Part shown: in pieces, positions 16,088 to 24,798 of the stretch | Numbering within the stretch: the first letter of the stretch is position 1 | Layout: each line of letters opens with the position of its first letter | Source of the DNA: an uncultured Bacteroidales bacterium | GTDB taxonomy: Bacteria > Bacteroidota > Bacteroidia > Bacteroidales > UBA932 | DNA: 48,151 nucleotides | Assembly (NCBI GenBank): GCA_946625485.1 | Contig: CAMOTB010000006.1 | Span: 1 to 48,151, forward strand | Direction of reading: 5' to 3' | Made by a program: the position numbers and the translations under genes | Notes under the pieces: model-generated | The model's input: only the letters and a program-made list of their open reading frames with translations | The model's database searches: none | Told to the model about the DNA's origin: nothing

Positions 16088-16912
16088 TTAGAAGAAGAGC
16101 TTGTGGCTGAGGCGGTGGGGCTGGAGGGCGAGGCCGAAGCGGAGCATGTGCTTGAGGAAGACGTCGGGGACGGCGCAGTCGAGTTGGTCCTCGTCGTAGC
16201 CGTAGTGGTAGCGGGCGACCAGGTAGAACCAATCCGCCTTGCGGGTCGGCCTGAGGGCGATCTCGGCGTTGAGGTTGGCCGGGATGTCTCCTTTGAAGAG
16301 GGGAGTCACGGAGGCGGAGACCATCAGCCGCCGGTCCCGCGTGTGATAGCAGAGCCCCGCGTTGAGGTAGCCCTGGTACTTGTCCATCATCTCGAACGAG
16401 AAATCATTGTAGATCGATCCGATTCCGAAACGGGCGGTGAGCTGTGCCGTCAGCTGCCCGGCGAAGGTATGCGTGTAAGTGGCGAATGCGCAGTCGATAC
16501 TTCTGGACAAGGCTCCGTCGTAGCCGTTGGACCGGTGTTCCAGCCCGAACAGGATGTCGTTCACAATCCCGTCCGGCCCGGTCTTGAAGGGATGGTAGAC
16601 ATAGACGCCGGGCATGTAGAGGTTGCTCTTGAAGGGATTGGAAGGCTTGTACACCTCCCAGACGGACAGCTGGGTGTAGGCGAAAAACAGGTCCCAATCC
16701 TTTCCTCCTATATTCTGCAGCGCATTGAATTTCAGGCTGATCTGATAGGTCAGGTCGTTGGTGTCCCAGTCCGGGCGGGTGTTGAGCGGGAGGCCTGTCG
16801 TGACATAGTTCTCCTTGAAGATGCTCAGCATGGGTTCGGTGCCTTGCGCCGCGAGGGCGGCTGCACTCAGGCAGGCCAGCAGGGTCAGGAGAAACCGGCG
16901 ATACAGTTGCAT
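16088..16912 (-). CDS. pldA: Outer-membrane phospholipase A (PldA family)
   Basis: 274-residue outer-membrane beta-barrel enzyme of the OMPLA family, which hydrolyses misplaced phospholipids in the outer leaflet. Signal peptide to about residue 22 (LAAQ), then the family start NYVTTGLPLNTRPDW. The active site EHRSNG gives His126 and Ser128, aligning with E. coli His142 and Ser144, and SRSID (136-140) aligns with E. coli SRSWN (152-156). The third triad residue, Asn156 in E. coli, is therefore Asp140 here, and calcium-site Ser152 is kept as Ser136. It starts 7 nt after the formate/nitrite channel gene, so the two form an operon. It converges with the GH109-like gene 20 nt away. Confidence 0.85.
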   Translation of the reverse strand: MQLYRRFLLTLLACLSAAALAAQGTEPMLSIFKENYVTTGLPLNTRPDWDTNDLTYQISLKFNALQNIGGKDWDLFFAYTQLSVWEVYKPSNPFKSNLYMPGVYVYHPFKTGPDGIVNDILFGLEHRSNGYDGALSRSIDCAFATYTHTFAGQLTAQLTARFGIGSIYNDFSFEMMDKYQGYLNAGLCYHTRDRRLMVSASVTPLFKGDIPANLNAEIALRPTRKADWFYLVARYHYGYDEDQLDCAVPDVFLKHMLRFGLALQPHRLSHKLFF

Positions 16913-16919
16913 AGGACGC

Positions 16920-17519
16920 TTATTTCTCCCACATGATCAGGCGGTACAGGTTGCAGCCGATGAAGTTGCCGATGACGAGACACGCGTACAGGCCCAACAC
17001 TTGCCAGATGTGCTCTCCCAGGAAGGAGAAGGGCACGGTCAGGTAGTAGAAAGCATCCGCAATGCAGTGCGGGAAGCCGCAGAGGATGAAAAGCGGGATG
17101 CCCAGCAGCAGCGGAAGCCATTTCTCCTGGCGGGCGAACTGGACGGAAGTCGTGACGATGAAGCCGCAGCCGATGGCCAGGCCTCCGCAACGGAGCGCCC
17201 CGTTGGCCAGTCGTCCTTCCAGCAGGTGCTGGGCTGTGCCTTGCAGGTCCATCGGCGAGAGCCGCGCCAGCAGACCGACCAACAGGCAGCCGACGATGTT
17301 GCCCAGCAGGACCAGGAAGGTGTCGGGGATCTCATCCCAGGACTGGACGAATCCGACAACGCCGGTGTACAGTTTCATCTTATAGCGGATCACCGTGATG
17401 AGACCGAAAGAGAAGAAAACGGCGCCTGCGATGCCGCCCAGGGCCAGATAGCCGAATCCCGCGATGCCGATCGCGATGCCGGCCAGGATGGCCGACCTGA
17501 ACATTTTTCCTTTAGTCAT
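16920..17519 (-). CDS. Formate/nitrite transporter (FNT) family channel, compact
   Basis: Inner-membrane channel of the FocA/NirC type, conducting formate, nitrite or a related small anion. About six membrane helices are visible. The conserved histidine loop is present in CGFPHCIADAFYYL, matching GFEHSIANM of FocA, and KLYTGVVG matches the omega loop after helix 2. At 199 residues from this start it is short for the family (about 260-285). Upstream in-frame ATGs exist at 17540 and 17597. I prefer 17519 because a near-consensus -7 box lies at 17543-17550, but the start is uncertain. pldA follows after 7 nt. The gene diverges from nhaC in a very tight promoter region. Confidence 0.8.
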   Translation of the reverse strand: MTKGKMFRSAILAGIAIGIAGFGYLALGGIAGAVFFSFGLITVIRYKMKLYTGVVGFVQSWDEIPDTFLVLLGNIVGCLLVGLLARLSPMDLQGTAQHLLEGRLANGALRCGGLAIGCGFIVTTSVQFARQEKWLPLLLGIPLFILCGFPHCIADAFYYLTVPFSFLGEHIWQVLGLYACLVIGNFIGCNLYRLIMWEK

Positions 17520-17542
17520 GGATGCCGATTGCTTGGTCATCG

Positions 17543-17550
17543 TAAAGGTA
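17543..17550 (-). promoter_or_regulatory. Possible -7 box of the FNT-pldA operon
   Basis: Minus-strand TACCTTTA matches seven of eight positions of TAnnTTTG and lies 23 nt before ATG 17519. Its predicted start would fall inside the codon of the ATG at 17540, favouring 17519. Confidence 0.4.
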
Positions 17551-17578
17551 CAGACTTTTTTATTATCTGGCAAGTTGC

Positions 17579-17586
17579 TATCTTTG
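17579..17586 (+). promoter_or_regulatory. -7 box of the nhaC-like gene
   Basis: TATCTTTG matches TAnnTTTG exactly, 21 nt before ATG 17608. No TTTG is seen about 19 nt upstream. It lies inside the longest possible reading frame of the divergent channel gene. Confidence 0.6.
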
Positions 17587-17607
17587 TAAACTGACAATCG
17601 GTTCGTT

Positions 17608-18906
17608 ATGCGTAGTGTATCGGCAAGACACGCCAGGGGATTGCTGGCGTTGAGTCCCGTCCTGGTTTTCCTGGCCGTGTATCTGGTCAGTTCCCTGCTT
17701 TCCGGAGATTTCTATAAGATTCCCGTATCGGCGGCATTCCTGCTGGCCTCGGCCTATGCCGTTGCGATCACGCCGGAGAAAGGGATCAACCGGCGGCTTG
17801 CAATCTTCTCCGGTGGAGCCGGGCACCCGAACGTCCTGCTGATGATCTGGATCTTTATCCTGGCCGGCGCATTTGCCGAGACGGCCAAGGAGATCGGAGC
17901 GATCGACGCCACGGTCCATTTTGCCTTGCACGTGATTCCGGGCAAGATGCTGTTCGCCGGCTTTTTCCTCACGGCCTGTTTCGTTTCCTTCGCCATGGGG
18001 ACCAGCGTCGGCACCATCGTCGCCCTGGTCCCGATCACGACCGGCATTGCCGGAGAGACGGGGATGGATCCGGCCCAGTTGACGGCCGTCATCGTGGGAG
18101 GCGCCTTCTTTGGCGACAACCTGTCTTTCATCTCGGACACGACCATTGCGGCGACCCGGGCGGCCGGGTGCGAGATGCGTGACAAGTTCAAGGCCAACCT
18201 GCTGATCGTCCTGCCTGCCTTCGCAGTGGTGTTGCTGATCTACCTGCTTCAGGGGCAGACGCTTTCAACCATTCCGCAGGCCTCTGTCTCCCAGTGGTAC
18301 AAGCTCCTGCCGTATCTGCTCGTGATCTGTACCGCCCTTTGCGGGCTGAATGTCACCCTGGTCCTCGGCCTGGGCATCCTGGCCAATGCCCTGCTGGGTT
18401 TCGTCACGGGGACGATGGGATGGAGTTCCATGCTGGTCTCCATCGGTTCCGGCATTTCCGGCATGGCCGACCTGATCATCGTGACGCTGCTGGCCGGAGG
18501 CATGCTGGCCCTGATCCGGCACAACGGCGGCCTGGATTACCTCGTCGAGATCCTCACGCGCCGGATCAAAGGACCCGGAATGGCGCAGCTCAGCATCGCC
18601 GCCTTGGTCAGCCTGGCCAACCTCTGTACCGCCAACAATACCATTGCCATCATCACCAGCGGCGAGATCGCCAAACGCATCTCGGACCGCTTCGGAATCT
18701 CTCCGCAACGGACGGCCAGCCTGCTGGATACCTTCTCCTGTGTCGTGCAGGGTATGATCCCGTATGGCGCTCAGTTGCTGATGGCTTCCGGATTGGCGGG
18801 CATTTCAGCGCTTGAGATTATCCCGCGTTTGTATTATCCCTTCGCCCTGGCGGTCAGCGCCCTGTTTTTCATCATGATCGACCGGGGACCGGCTCCGGCG
18901 AAATAG
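17608..18906 (+). CDS. nhaC: Na+/H+ antiporter, NhaC family
   Basis: 432-residue inner-membrane antiporter of the NhaC superfamily, expelling sodium (or exchanging an organic ion) against protons. About ten to twelve membrane helices are seen. The family core GGAFFGDNLSFISDTTIAAT spans residues about 168-187, with acidic residues inside a helix, and a second broken-helix region lies around NLCTANNTIAIITSGEIAK (near 335-352). Length is slightly below the usual 450-480. It stands alone, with its own -7 box and a terminator directly after the stop codon. The transported ion cannot be told from sequence. Confidence 0.88.
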   Translation: MRSVSARHARGLLALSPVLVFLAVYLVSSLLSGDFYKIPVSAAFLLASAYAVAITPEKGINRRLAIFSGGAGHPNVLLMIWIFILAGAFAETAKEIGAIDATVHFALHVIPGKMLFAGFFLTACFVSFAMGTSVGTIVALVPITTGIAGETGMDPAQLTAVIVGGAFFGDNLSFISDTTIAATRAAGCEMRDKFKANLLIVLPAFAVVLLIYLLQGQTLSTIPQASVSQWYKLLPYLLVICTALCGLNVTLVLGLGILANALLGFVTGTMGWSSMLVSIGSGISGMADLIIVTLLAGGMLALIRHNGGLDYLVEILTRRIKGPGMAQLSIAALVSLANLCTANNTIAIITSGEIAKRISDRFGISPQRTASLLDTFSCVVQGMIPYGAQLLMASGLAGISALEIIPRLYYPFALAVSALFFIMIDRGPAPAK

Positions 18907-18940
18907 CCCTGTGTCATGACGCGGAATGTCAGGGTTTTTT
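18907..18940 (+). terminator. Terminator after nhaC
   Basis: CCCTG and CAGGG, with further CAT/ATG pairing inside, form a hairpin that ends in TTTTTT immediately after the stop codon. Confidence 0.75.
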
Positions 18941-18942
18941 AT

Positions 18943-18950
18943 TAAATTTG
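18943..18950 (+). promoter_or_regulatory. -7 box of the 18985-24752 operon
   Basis: TAAATTTG matches TAnnTTTG, right after the nhaC terminator and 34 nt before the GTG start at 18985. No clear -33 element. Confidence 0.55.
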
Positions 18951-18984
18951 TACCCATGTGCCATAAGGCTCATGCCTGTGTGAA

Positions 18985-21093
18985 GTGAGTAAGAAAAGTC
19001 TGATCATCTGCATTTGCGTTGCGTTGTTGCTCCTCGGCGCTATCTGCGTGGGAGTGAAGAAGTTGTATTCTTCCAAGCCGGCTGCTGACGGTAAGGGTGA
19101 GCACTTTTCCCATGCCGAACTTCTCCAGGCCGTGCCTTCGGATGCCGCGCTGGTGTTCTGCTTCGACAATGCACGGACCGGGCTGGCGATGCTGGACGAC
19201 CGTTCGCAGGTCTTTCATTCGCTGCTTGGCGGCAATGTACCTTTCGGGCGTTTTGCCGCTACGGTGAGGGATTCCGTCGCGTTCAAGGCGCACGCAATGG
19301 CCGTTTCCGTTCATTATTCGGAGACCTTGGTCCCGTTGATGATCGTCAAGACGACTCATGCGTCCGATACGACGGACTTTGAGCGGGAATTGCTGGCTTA
19401 CGCCCAGTCCTGCGGCCTTCAGACGGCCTTGAAAAAGGGAGAGGAATACGGTTTCGTCCTGCTTTCTCCTTCCGAGACGCTGGTGGAGTCTTCTTCGCGG
19501 CACCTCGACGGACGTACGTCCATACTGGACGATCCCTATTTCTCGGATCTGGCATCCCAGCTGTCCGCGCGTGAAGTGCTTTTCCTGTCTCACAGTTATA
19601 TGGGGAAGCTGATTTCTTCCCTGTGCCAGAAACCGCTGTATCCTTATTCCACCTTCTTGAAGGGAGCCGCCGAGTGGACCGGCTTCGATATCCGCGAATC
19701 CGGCCAGAAACGCCTGCGAATGACGGGGCGGAGTACATCCGGCCGGAGTCCGGGATACTATGCCAATCTGCTGGCGGCGCTGCCGGCCGGCGAATCGCGG
19801 TTTGCCCGGCTCGCTCCGGCCCGGACCATGACGGCGCTGGCCCTGTCCCTGCCGGACTTCGATGCCTATGTCAAGGCCTATGAGAAGTGGCTCGATGCTT
19901 CCCAATCCCTGCAGAAATTCCGTCGCTCCTGCGACACGCTCAAGGCTCACACCGGTGAGGATCCGGTGAAATGGTTTGCCCGCTCCGGGATCCGCGAGAT
20001 CGCCAAGGTCTCCTGGCTTTCTTCCGAAGGGAAGGAGCTGTCCCTCTTGCTGATGCGCATGTCCGGCAATGCCGGGAACGGGTCCGGTTCACAAGCGTTT
20101 CCCTATGAGGCGTTTCCCGCCCTCGTTTTCGGCGATGCGTTCCGGTCTCCCGGGAAAGTGTCCCGGGTCCAGGATGACTGGCTGTGTGTCGGTTCGGAGT
20201 CCGCGCTGGCAGATTGGGAATCCTTGCTGGAAGAGCGGGGGAGCCTCCAGACAGCGCTGGATGATGTGTCCGAGTCCCGTATGATCCCGGCCAAGGGAGT
20301 CAAGGCGCTGGCCTATTTCTCGGTCTCCGACGCGCAGCCTCGTTTCTCCGAATGGTTCCGCCCGCTGCTGTCGGACAATCTCCAGTCTTCCCTGGAAGCG
20401 GTGATCCGCGAGCCGGTGGTCCTTTGCTGCGGCGACGAAGGGTGGAGCTTGGAAGCGAGCCGTCCGGTTGATTACGCGGAGCGCAAGGCTTCTGCCAAGC
20501 GCGGCAGCACGCCGGGCCGGAAAGCCGATGTCGAGGTGCCGGCGGGACCGTTCGAGGTGACCAACAGCGGCACGGGTAAGACCAACCTCTTCTATCAGGC
20601 TCCCAACCTGTCCCTTTGCCTGAAAGACAAAGACAGCGGGAAGGGATTATGGGGCATTTCCTTTGACAAGCCGATTTGCGGGGCCGTTTCCTGTGTCGAT
20701 TATTTCGCCAACGGGAAACTGCAGTTCCTTTTTGCGGCCGGCAGCCAGCTCTACCTGATCGACCGCCTGGGACGCTTCGTGAGCGGCTTCCCCGTCGAGA
20801 CCGGCAAGGAAATCCTGCTCGGTCCTGCGGCGTATGATTTCTCGGGGGCCAAAGGCTATACGGCACTGGTCCTCCATCGGGACAATTCCATCGGGATGTA
20901 TGATCTCCACGGCGTCCAGCCGGCTTCGTGGAAGGGAATCACCTGTGAAGATACCATCCTTTCGCTGCCCGTCCTGGCCCATGCCGACGGCAATCGGGTC
21001 TGGGTCGTCAAGACCGCCGGCGGCGAACGCGTCTATGACTTCTGGGGCGGAGAACCCCTGAAAGGCAAGGCGATCAAGAACATTGAATACTAA
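18985..21093 (+). CDS. Unknown anchored protein with possible C-terminal beta-propeller
   Basis: 702-residue protein starting with GTG at 18985. A membrane anchor spans residues about 5-24 (LIICICVALLLLGAICVGV), and the remainder should be periplasmic. I do not recognise a named family; the central part has the feel of a DUF3352-type domain. The last 180 residues show short repeated blade-like units (LQFLFAAGSQLYLIDRLGRF, YTALVLHRDNSIGMYDLHG, NRVWVVKTAGGERVYDFWG), suggesting a small propeller or FG-GAP-like fold. It is first in an operon: the acyl-CoA ligase gene begins 12 nt after it, and the deaminase and S41 protease follow without gaps. A role in envelope maintenance is only a guess. Confidence 0.75.
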   Translation: MSKKSLIICICVALLLLGAICVGVKKLYSSKPAADGKGEHFSHAELLQAVPSDAALVFCFDNARTGLAMLDDRSQVFHSLLGGNVPFGRFAATVRDSVAFKAHAMAVSVHYSETLVPLMIVKTTHASDTTDFERELLAYAQSCGLQTALKKGEEYGFVLLSPSETLVESSSRHLDGRTSILDDPYFSDLASQLSAREVLFLSHSYMGKLISSLCQKPLYPYSTFLKGAAEWTGFDIRESGQKRLRMTGRSTSGRSPGYYANLLAALPAGESRFARLAPARTMTALALSLPDFDAYVKAYEKWLDASQSLQKFRRSCDTLKAHTGEDPVKWFARSGIREIAKVSWLSSEGKELSLLLMRMSGNAGNGSGSQAFPYEAFPALVFGDAFRSPGKVSRVQDDWLCVGSESALADWESLLEERGSLQTALDDVSESRMIPAKGVKALAYFSVSDAQPRFSEWFRPLLSDNLQSSLEAVIREPVVLCCGDEGWSLEASRPVDYAERKASAKRGSTPGRKADVEVPAGPFEVTNSGTGKTNLFYQAPNLSLCLKDKDSGKGLWGISFDKPICGAVSCVDYFANGKLQFLFAAGSQLYLIDRLGRFVSGFPVETGKEILLGPAAYDFSGAKGYTALVLHRDNSIGMYDLHGVQPASWKGITCEDTILSLPVLAHADGNRVWVVKTAGGERVYDFWGGEPLKGKAIKNIEY

Positions 21094-21105
21094 ATCTGAA
21101 CCGTT

Positions 21106-22758
21106 ATGCAATTTCAGTCAGTCAACAAACTGCTCGAGAAAAGTTTCAAGGAAAACTGGGAGCGTGAGGCCCTGTCCAATTATCATGGCGTGACGCTTTG
21201 CTACAAGGATGTCGCGCGCAGGATCCAGCAATTGCACATCACCTTCCGGGAATGCGGGCTGCAGAAAGGAGACAAAGTCGCCCTCTGCTCCCGTAACCAA
21301 GCCAACTGGGGCGTCTGTTTCCTGGCGGCCCTGACCTACGGCGCCGTGCCTGTGCCGATCCTCCATGAGTTCAAGCCGGGCAATATCCATTACCTTGTCA
21401 ATCACTCGGATGCGAAAGTTCTCTTTGTCGATGACGTGATCTGGGAAGGCTTGCTCGAATCCGAAATGCCGGGCCTGCAGGTCATCGTCCAGATGAACAC
21501 CCTGAAATACCTGTATTCACGCAACGAGGACCTGGCTTCCGTGCGCAATAACCTGCCGGATACCTTCGCCAAGGCGTTCCCTTCTGGGTTCGGGCCCGGC
21601 GACATCGACTATTACGAAGACCAGCCGGAAGAACTGGCGCTGATCAATTACACGTCCGGTACCTCCGGTTTCTCGAAAGGCGTGATGATCCCTTATCGTG
21701 CCTTGTATGCCAATATCCTCCTGGCCGGGGAATATGCCGAGCCGCAGATGAATGCCGATTCCGAGGTAGTGGCCATGCTGCCTTCCGCCCACATGTACGG
21801 AATGATGTTCGAATTCCTCTTCGAGATGACGATCGGCGCCCATGTGCACTTCCTGACCCGCGTGCCCAGCCCGAAGGTGATCCTCAATGCACTGGCCGAA
21901 GTTAAGCCGGATATCATCATCACCGTTCCGCTCGTGATCGAGAAGATCTACAAGAATTCGCTCAAACCTGTGTTGGAACGGAACAAGACCTTCCTGAGCC
22001 TCCCCATTGCTAACCAAATGATATACAAGAAGATCCGCAGCAAGCTCATCGAGGCTTTCGGCGGGCGCTTTGAGGAGGTGATCCTGGGCGGTGCCGCCTT
22101 CAACCCCGAAGTCGAGCGTGTCCTGCGCAAGATCAATTTCCCGTTTACGGTAGGCTATGGCATGACGGAGTGCGCCCCGCTCATCACCTATTGCAAGTGG
22201 TACAAGACGAAGCTGGGCTCTTGCGGGAAGGTGATTCCGAACTGCCAGCTCCGCATCGATTCCGAGGATCCGGCGCGGATTCCCGGTGAAATCCAGGTCA
22301 AGGGTGAAAACGTATTCCTGGGTTACTACAAGAATGAGGAAGCCACCCGGCAGGCCTTTACCGAGGATGGCTGGCTCCGGACCGGTGACATGGGCATTAT
22401 CGACGAGGATGGTTTCGTCTTCTTGAGGGGGCGCTCCAAGTGCATGATCCTCGGCCCTTCCGGCCAGAATATCTATCCGGAGGAACTGGAGGCCGTGATC
22501 AACAATATCAGCTACGTGGTGGATTCCCTGGTGATTGAGGATGGCGGCAACCTGGTCGCCCTGATTTATCCGGACTATCATCAGGGAGATCTGGACGGTC
22601 TGAAACGCAGCCAGTTGGAGGACCGCTTGAACGAGGCGCTTCCCGAGATCAACAAACAGCTCCCGAATTACGCGCAGATCCGTAAGATCGAGTTTATGCC
22701 CGAGGACTTCGAGCGGACGCCCAAGCGGAGCATCAAACGTTACCTGTATCAGAGATGA
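21106..22758 (+). CDS. Long-chain acyl-CoA ligase (AMP-binding family)
   Basis: 550-residue adenylate-forming enzyme that activates a fatty acid or similar acid to its AMP ester and then usually the CoA thioester. The ATP signature TSGTSGFSKG starts at residue 183, GYGMTECAPLITY is the A5-type motif, and GWLRTGDMGIIDEDGFVFLRG is A7/A8-like. A C-terminal lysine region (RTPKRSIKRYL, near 537-547) is present. Length and motif order fit bacterial FadD/AMP-forming long-chain ligases. Its stop overlaps the deaminase start by 4 nt. Exact chain-length specificity is unknown. Confidence 0.9.
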   Translation: MQFQSVNKLLEKSFKENWEREALSNYHGVTLCYKDVARRIQQLHITFRECGLQKGDKVALCSRNQANWGVCFLAALTYGAVPVPILHEFKPGNIHYLVNHSDAKVLFVDDVIWEGLLESEMPGLQVIVQMNTLKYLYSRNEDLASVRNNLPDTFAKAFPSGFGPGDIDYYEDQPEELALINYTSGTSGFSKGVMIPYRALYANILLAGEYAEPQMNADSEVVAMLPSAHMYGMMFEFLFEMTIGAHVHFLTRVPSPKVILNALAEVKPDIIITVPLVIEKIYKNSLKPVLERNKTFLSLPIANQMIYKKIRSKLIEAFGGRFEEVILGGAAFNPEVERVLRKINFPFTVGYGMTECAPLITYCKWYKTKLGSCGKVIPNCQLRIDSEDPARIPGEIQVKGENVFLGYYKNEEATRQAFTEDGWLRTGDMGIIDEDGFVFLRGRSKCMILGPSGQNIYPEELEAVINNISYVVDSLVIEDGGNLVALIYPDYHQGDLDGLKRSQLEDRLNEALPEINKQLPNYAQIRKIEFMPEDFERTPKRSIKRYLYQR

Positions 22759-23162
22759 GTGTGAAATTTGACCAGAGATATCTGGAAATGGCCGCCGTCT
22801 GGGCGAAGAATTCCTATTGCAAACGCCGCCAGGTAGGGGCCCTGATCGTCAAGGACAAGATGATCATATCCGACGGGTACAACGGGACTCCGTCCGGTTT
22901 TGAGAATGTCTGCGAGGACGAGTCCGGCGCAACCAAGCCTTATGTCCTCCATGCGGAGGCCAATGCCATCACCAAGGTGGCCAAATCCGGCAACAGCAGT
23001 GAAGGTGCCACGCTGTACGTGACGGCTTCACCCTGCATGGAATGCTCGAAACTGATCATCCAATCCGGCATCAAGCGGGTGGTTTACCGGGACGAATACC
23101 GACTGACGGATGGCATCGACCTGCTCCGCCGGGCCGGGATCGCCGTAGAAAAAGTGGATTAA
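22755..23162 (+). CDS. Zinc-dependent dCMP/deoxycytidylate-type deaminase
   Basis: 135-residue cytoplasmic deaminase related to dCMP deaminase and ComE operon protein 2, converting dCMP to dUMP for thymidylate synthesis. Zinc ligands and the catalytic Glu are visible: HAEAN with His66 and Glu68, and PCMEC with Cys94 and Cys97. The family segment GYNGTPSGFENVCE (41-54) is present. It overlaps the acyl-CoA ligase gene by 4 nt and abuts the S41 protease gene without any spacer. Other cytidine-type substrates are possible. Confidence 0.92.
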   Translation: MSVKFDQRYLEMAAVWAKNSYCKRRQVGALIVKDKMIISDGYNGTPSGFENVCEDESGATKPYVLHAEANAITKVAKSGNSSEGATLYVTASPCMECSKLIIQSGIKRVVYRDEYRLTDGIDLLRRAGIAVEKVD

Positions 23163-24752
23163 ATGAAGAAAAGAGACGCATATACCCTGGTGGTTGCCCT
23201 CTTGGGCATCCTGGTCGGGGTCTTGCTGAGCGTGACGGTCAATCAGGCCCGCTCTGCCAGAAAGTTGAAGGTTTCCAATGGAGAGTGGCAGAAGCTCAAT
23301 CTGATCCTCCAGACCATCAGCAACGAGTATGTCGATACGATCGATTACAAGAAAGTGACGGAAGCGGCCGTCTCCGAGGCCCTGGCCAGCCTGGACCCTC
23401 ATTCGGTCTATATGCCTCCGGTCGAACTTGAAGCGAGCGAGACGGAACTGGCGGGCAATTTCGAAGGAATCGGCATCCAGTTCAACGTGCCCAATGATAC
23501 GGCCATCGTCCTGGAAGTCATCCCCGGAGGCCCGGCCGAGAAGGTGGGAATGCTCCAGGGGGACCGGCTGCTGAAGGTCGACGAGACCGTCATCGCGGGC
23601 GTCAAGTTCCCGCAGGACAGCATGGTCCGCAGGATGAAGGGACCTTCCGGGACCAAGGTGACGATTACGGTCAGCCGCGACGGGGTGGAAATCCCTTTCG
23701 AGATCAGTCGCGGCAAGATCCCCGTCCACAGCGTCGATGCGGCTTTCATGATCGATGACACGACCGGCTATATCCGTCTTTCCAAATTCGCCAAGAATAC
23801 GGCCAAGGAGTTCCTGACCTCTTCCGAGGAGTTGCTCCGCCACGGCATGAAGCATCTGATCTTTGACCTGCGGGACAATACCGGCGGCTATCTGGACCAG
23901 GCTTTGCTCCTGTCCAAGATGTTCCTGGATAAAGGACAGACCATCGTCTATACGGAAGGGCTTCACAGTCCCCGGGAGGACTTCAAGGCGGATGGCAAGG
24001 GATTCATGAAGAAGACGCGCCTGACGGTCCTGATCAATGAAGGTTCCGCCTCGTCCAGTGAAATCTTTGCTGGTGCCATCCAGGACAATGACAGGGGGAT
24101 CATCGTCGGCCGCCGTTCCTTCGGCAAGGGATTGGTGCAGAAACCCTATTTCTTCTCCGACGGATCCGGCATGCGCTTGACCGTCGCCCGTTTCCATACG
24201 CCTTCCGGACGCTGCATCCAGAAGCCATACAGTGAAGATTATCAATACGATATCTACCGGAGATACGAGAAGGGAGAAATGTATGACGCGGACAGTATCA
24301 AGGTCAACAAGGACGAAGAGTACCGTACCTTGAAAGGACGCAAGGTCTATGGCGGCGGCGGTATCGTCCCGGATGTTTTCGTCCCGGTCGACACCACCAA
24401 GGTGACGGATTATTACATGAAGGTCCGTTCCAAGGCTTCGGCCATGCGCTTTGCGTCGTACTATTTCGACTCGCACAAGGCAGAGCTGACCGCCATCGAT
24501 TCCTTCGATGCCCTGCTGCGTTATTTGGACGGAGCCTCGCTGGATCGCGCTTTCCGGCAGTTTGTTGCGACGCGGGACGGGATTTCCCCTTCTTCCGAGG
24601 AGGAGTGGCAGCAGACCGTGCCCTATCTGATGACGCAGGTCCGGGCCTTGGTCGGCCGCTATTCGAAGCTGGGCGACCAAGCCTATTACCACTTGTTCCT
24701 GGACTACGATACGGTGATCGAAGAGGCGCTCAAGCCCCATTCTATTGATTAA
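23163..24752 (+). CDS. S41 family C-terminal processing peptidase
   Basis: 529-residue periplasmic serine protease of the CtpA/Prc family, degrading or trimming envelope proteins from their C-termini. An N-terminal anchor or signal helix lies at residues 8-26. A PDZ domain spans about 85-170 (GIGIQFNV, EKVGMLQGDRLLKVDE). The protease core has GSASSSE (294-300) with catalytic Ser297 and Lys322 in SFGKGLVQ, 25 residues apart as in Prc. A C-terminal extension of about 130 residues follows the protease domain, as in other Bacteroidetes members. It starts directly after the deaminase stop codon and ends the operon. Confidence 0.94.
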   Translation: MKKRDAYTLVVALLGILVGVLLSVTVNQARSARKLKVSNGEWQKLNLILQTISNEYVDTIDYKKVTEAAVSEALASLDPHSVYMPPVELEASETELAGNFEGIGIQFNVPNDTAIVLEVIPGGPAEKVGMLQGDRLLKVDETVIAGVKFPQDSMVRRMKGPSGTKVTITVSRDGVEIPFEISRGKIPVHSVDAAFMIDDTTGYIRLSKFAKNTAKEFLTSSEELLRHGMKHLIFDLRDNTGGYLDQALLLSKMFLDKGQTIVYTEGLHSPREDFKADGKGFMKKTRLTVLINEGSASSSEIFAGAIQDNDRGIIVGRRSFGKGLVQKPYFFSDGSGMRLTVARFHTPSGRCIQKPYSEDYQYDIYRRYEKGEMYDADSIKVNKDEEYRTLKGRKVYGGGGIVPDVFVPVDTTKVTDYYMKVRSKASAMRFASYYFDSHKAELTAIDSFDALLRYLDGASLDRAFRQFVATRDGISPSSEEEWQQTVPYLMTQVRALVGRYSKLGDQAYYHLFLDYDTVIEEALKPHSID

Positions 24753-24775
24753 TATCAGCAAAAACGCTAATTTTG
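24745..24775 (+). promoter_or_regulatory. asnS promoter
   Basis: TTG (24745-24747), 20-nt spacer, TAATTTTG (24768-24775). The -33 element overlaps the last codons of the S41 protease gene. Predicted leader about 19 nt. Confidence 0.75.
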
Positions 24776-24798
24776 CCAAGTTATAGCATAAACGGATT

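Noticed and set aside
7390..16090. Attachment-site direct repeat of the tRNA-Arg 3' end at the far edge of the glycan locus
   Set aside because: The 3' tRNA sequence near 7385-7408 has no visible copy around 16060-16120, and no integrase gene is present, so no att site is claimed.
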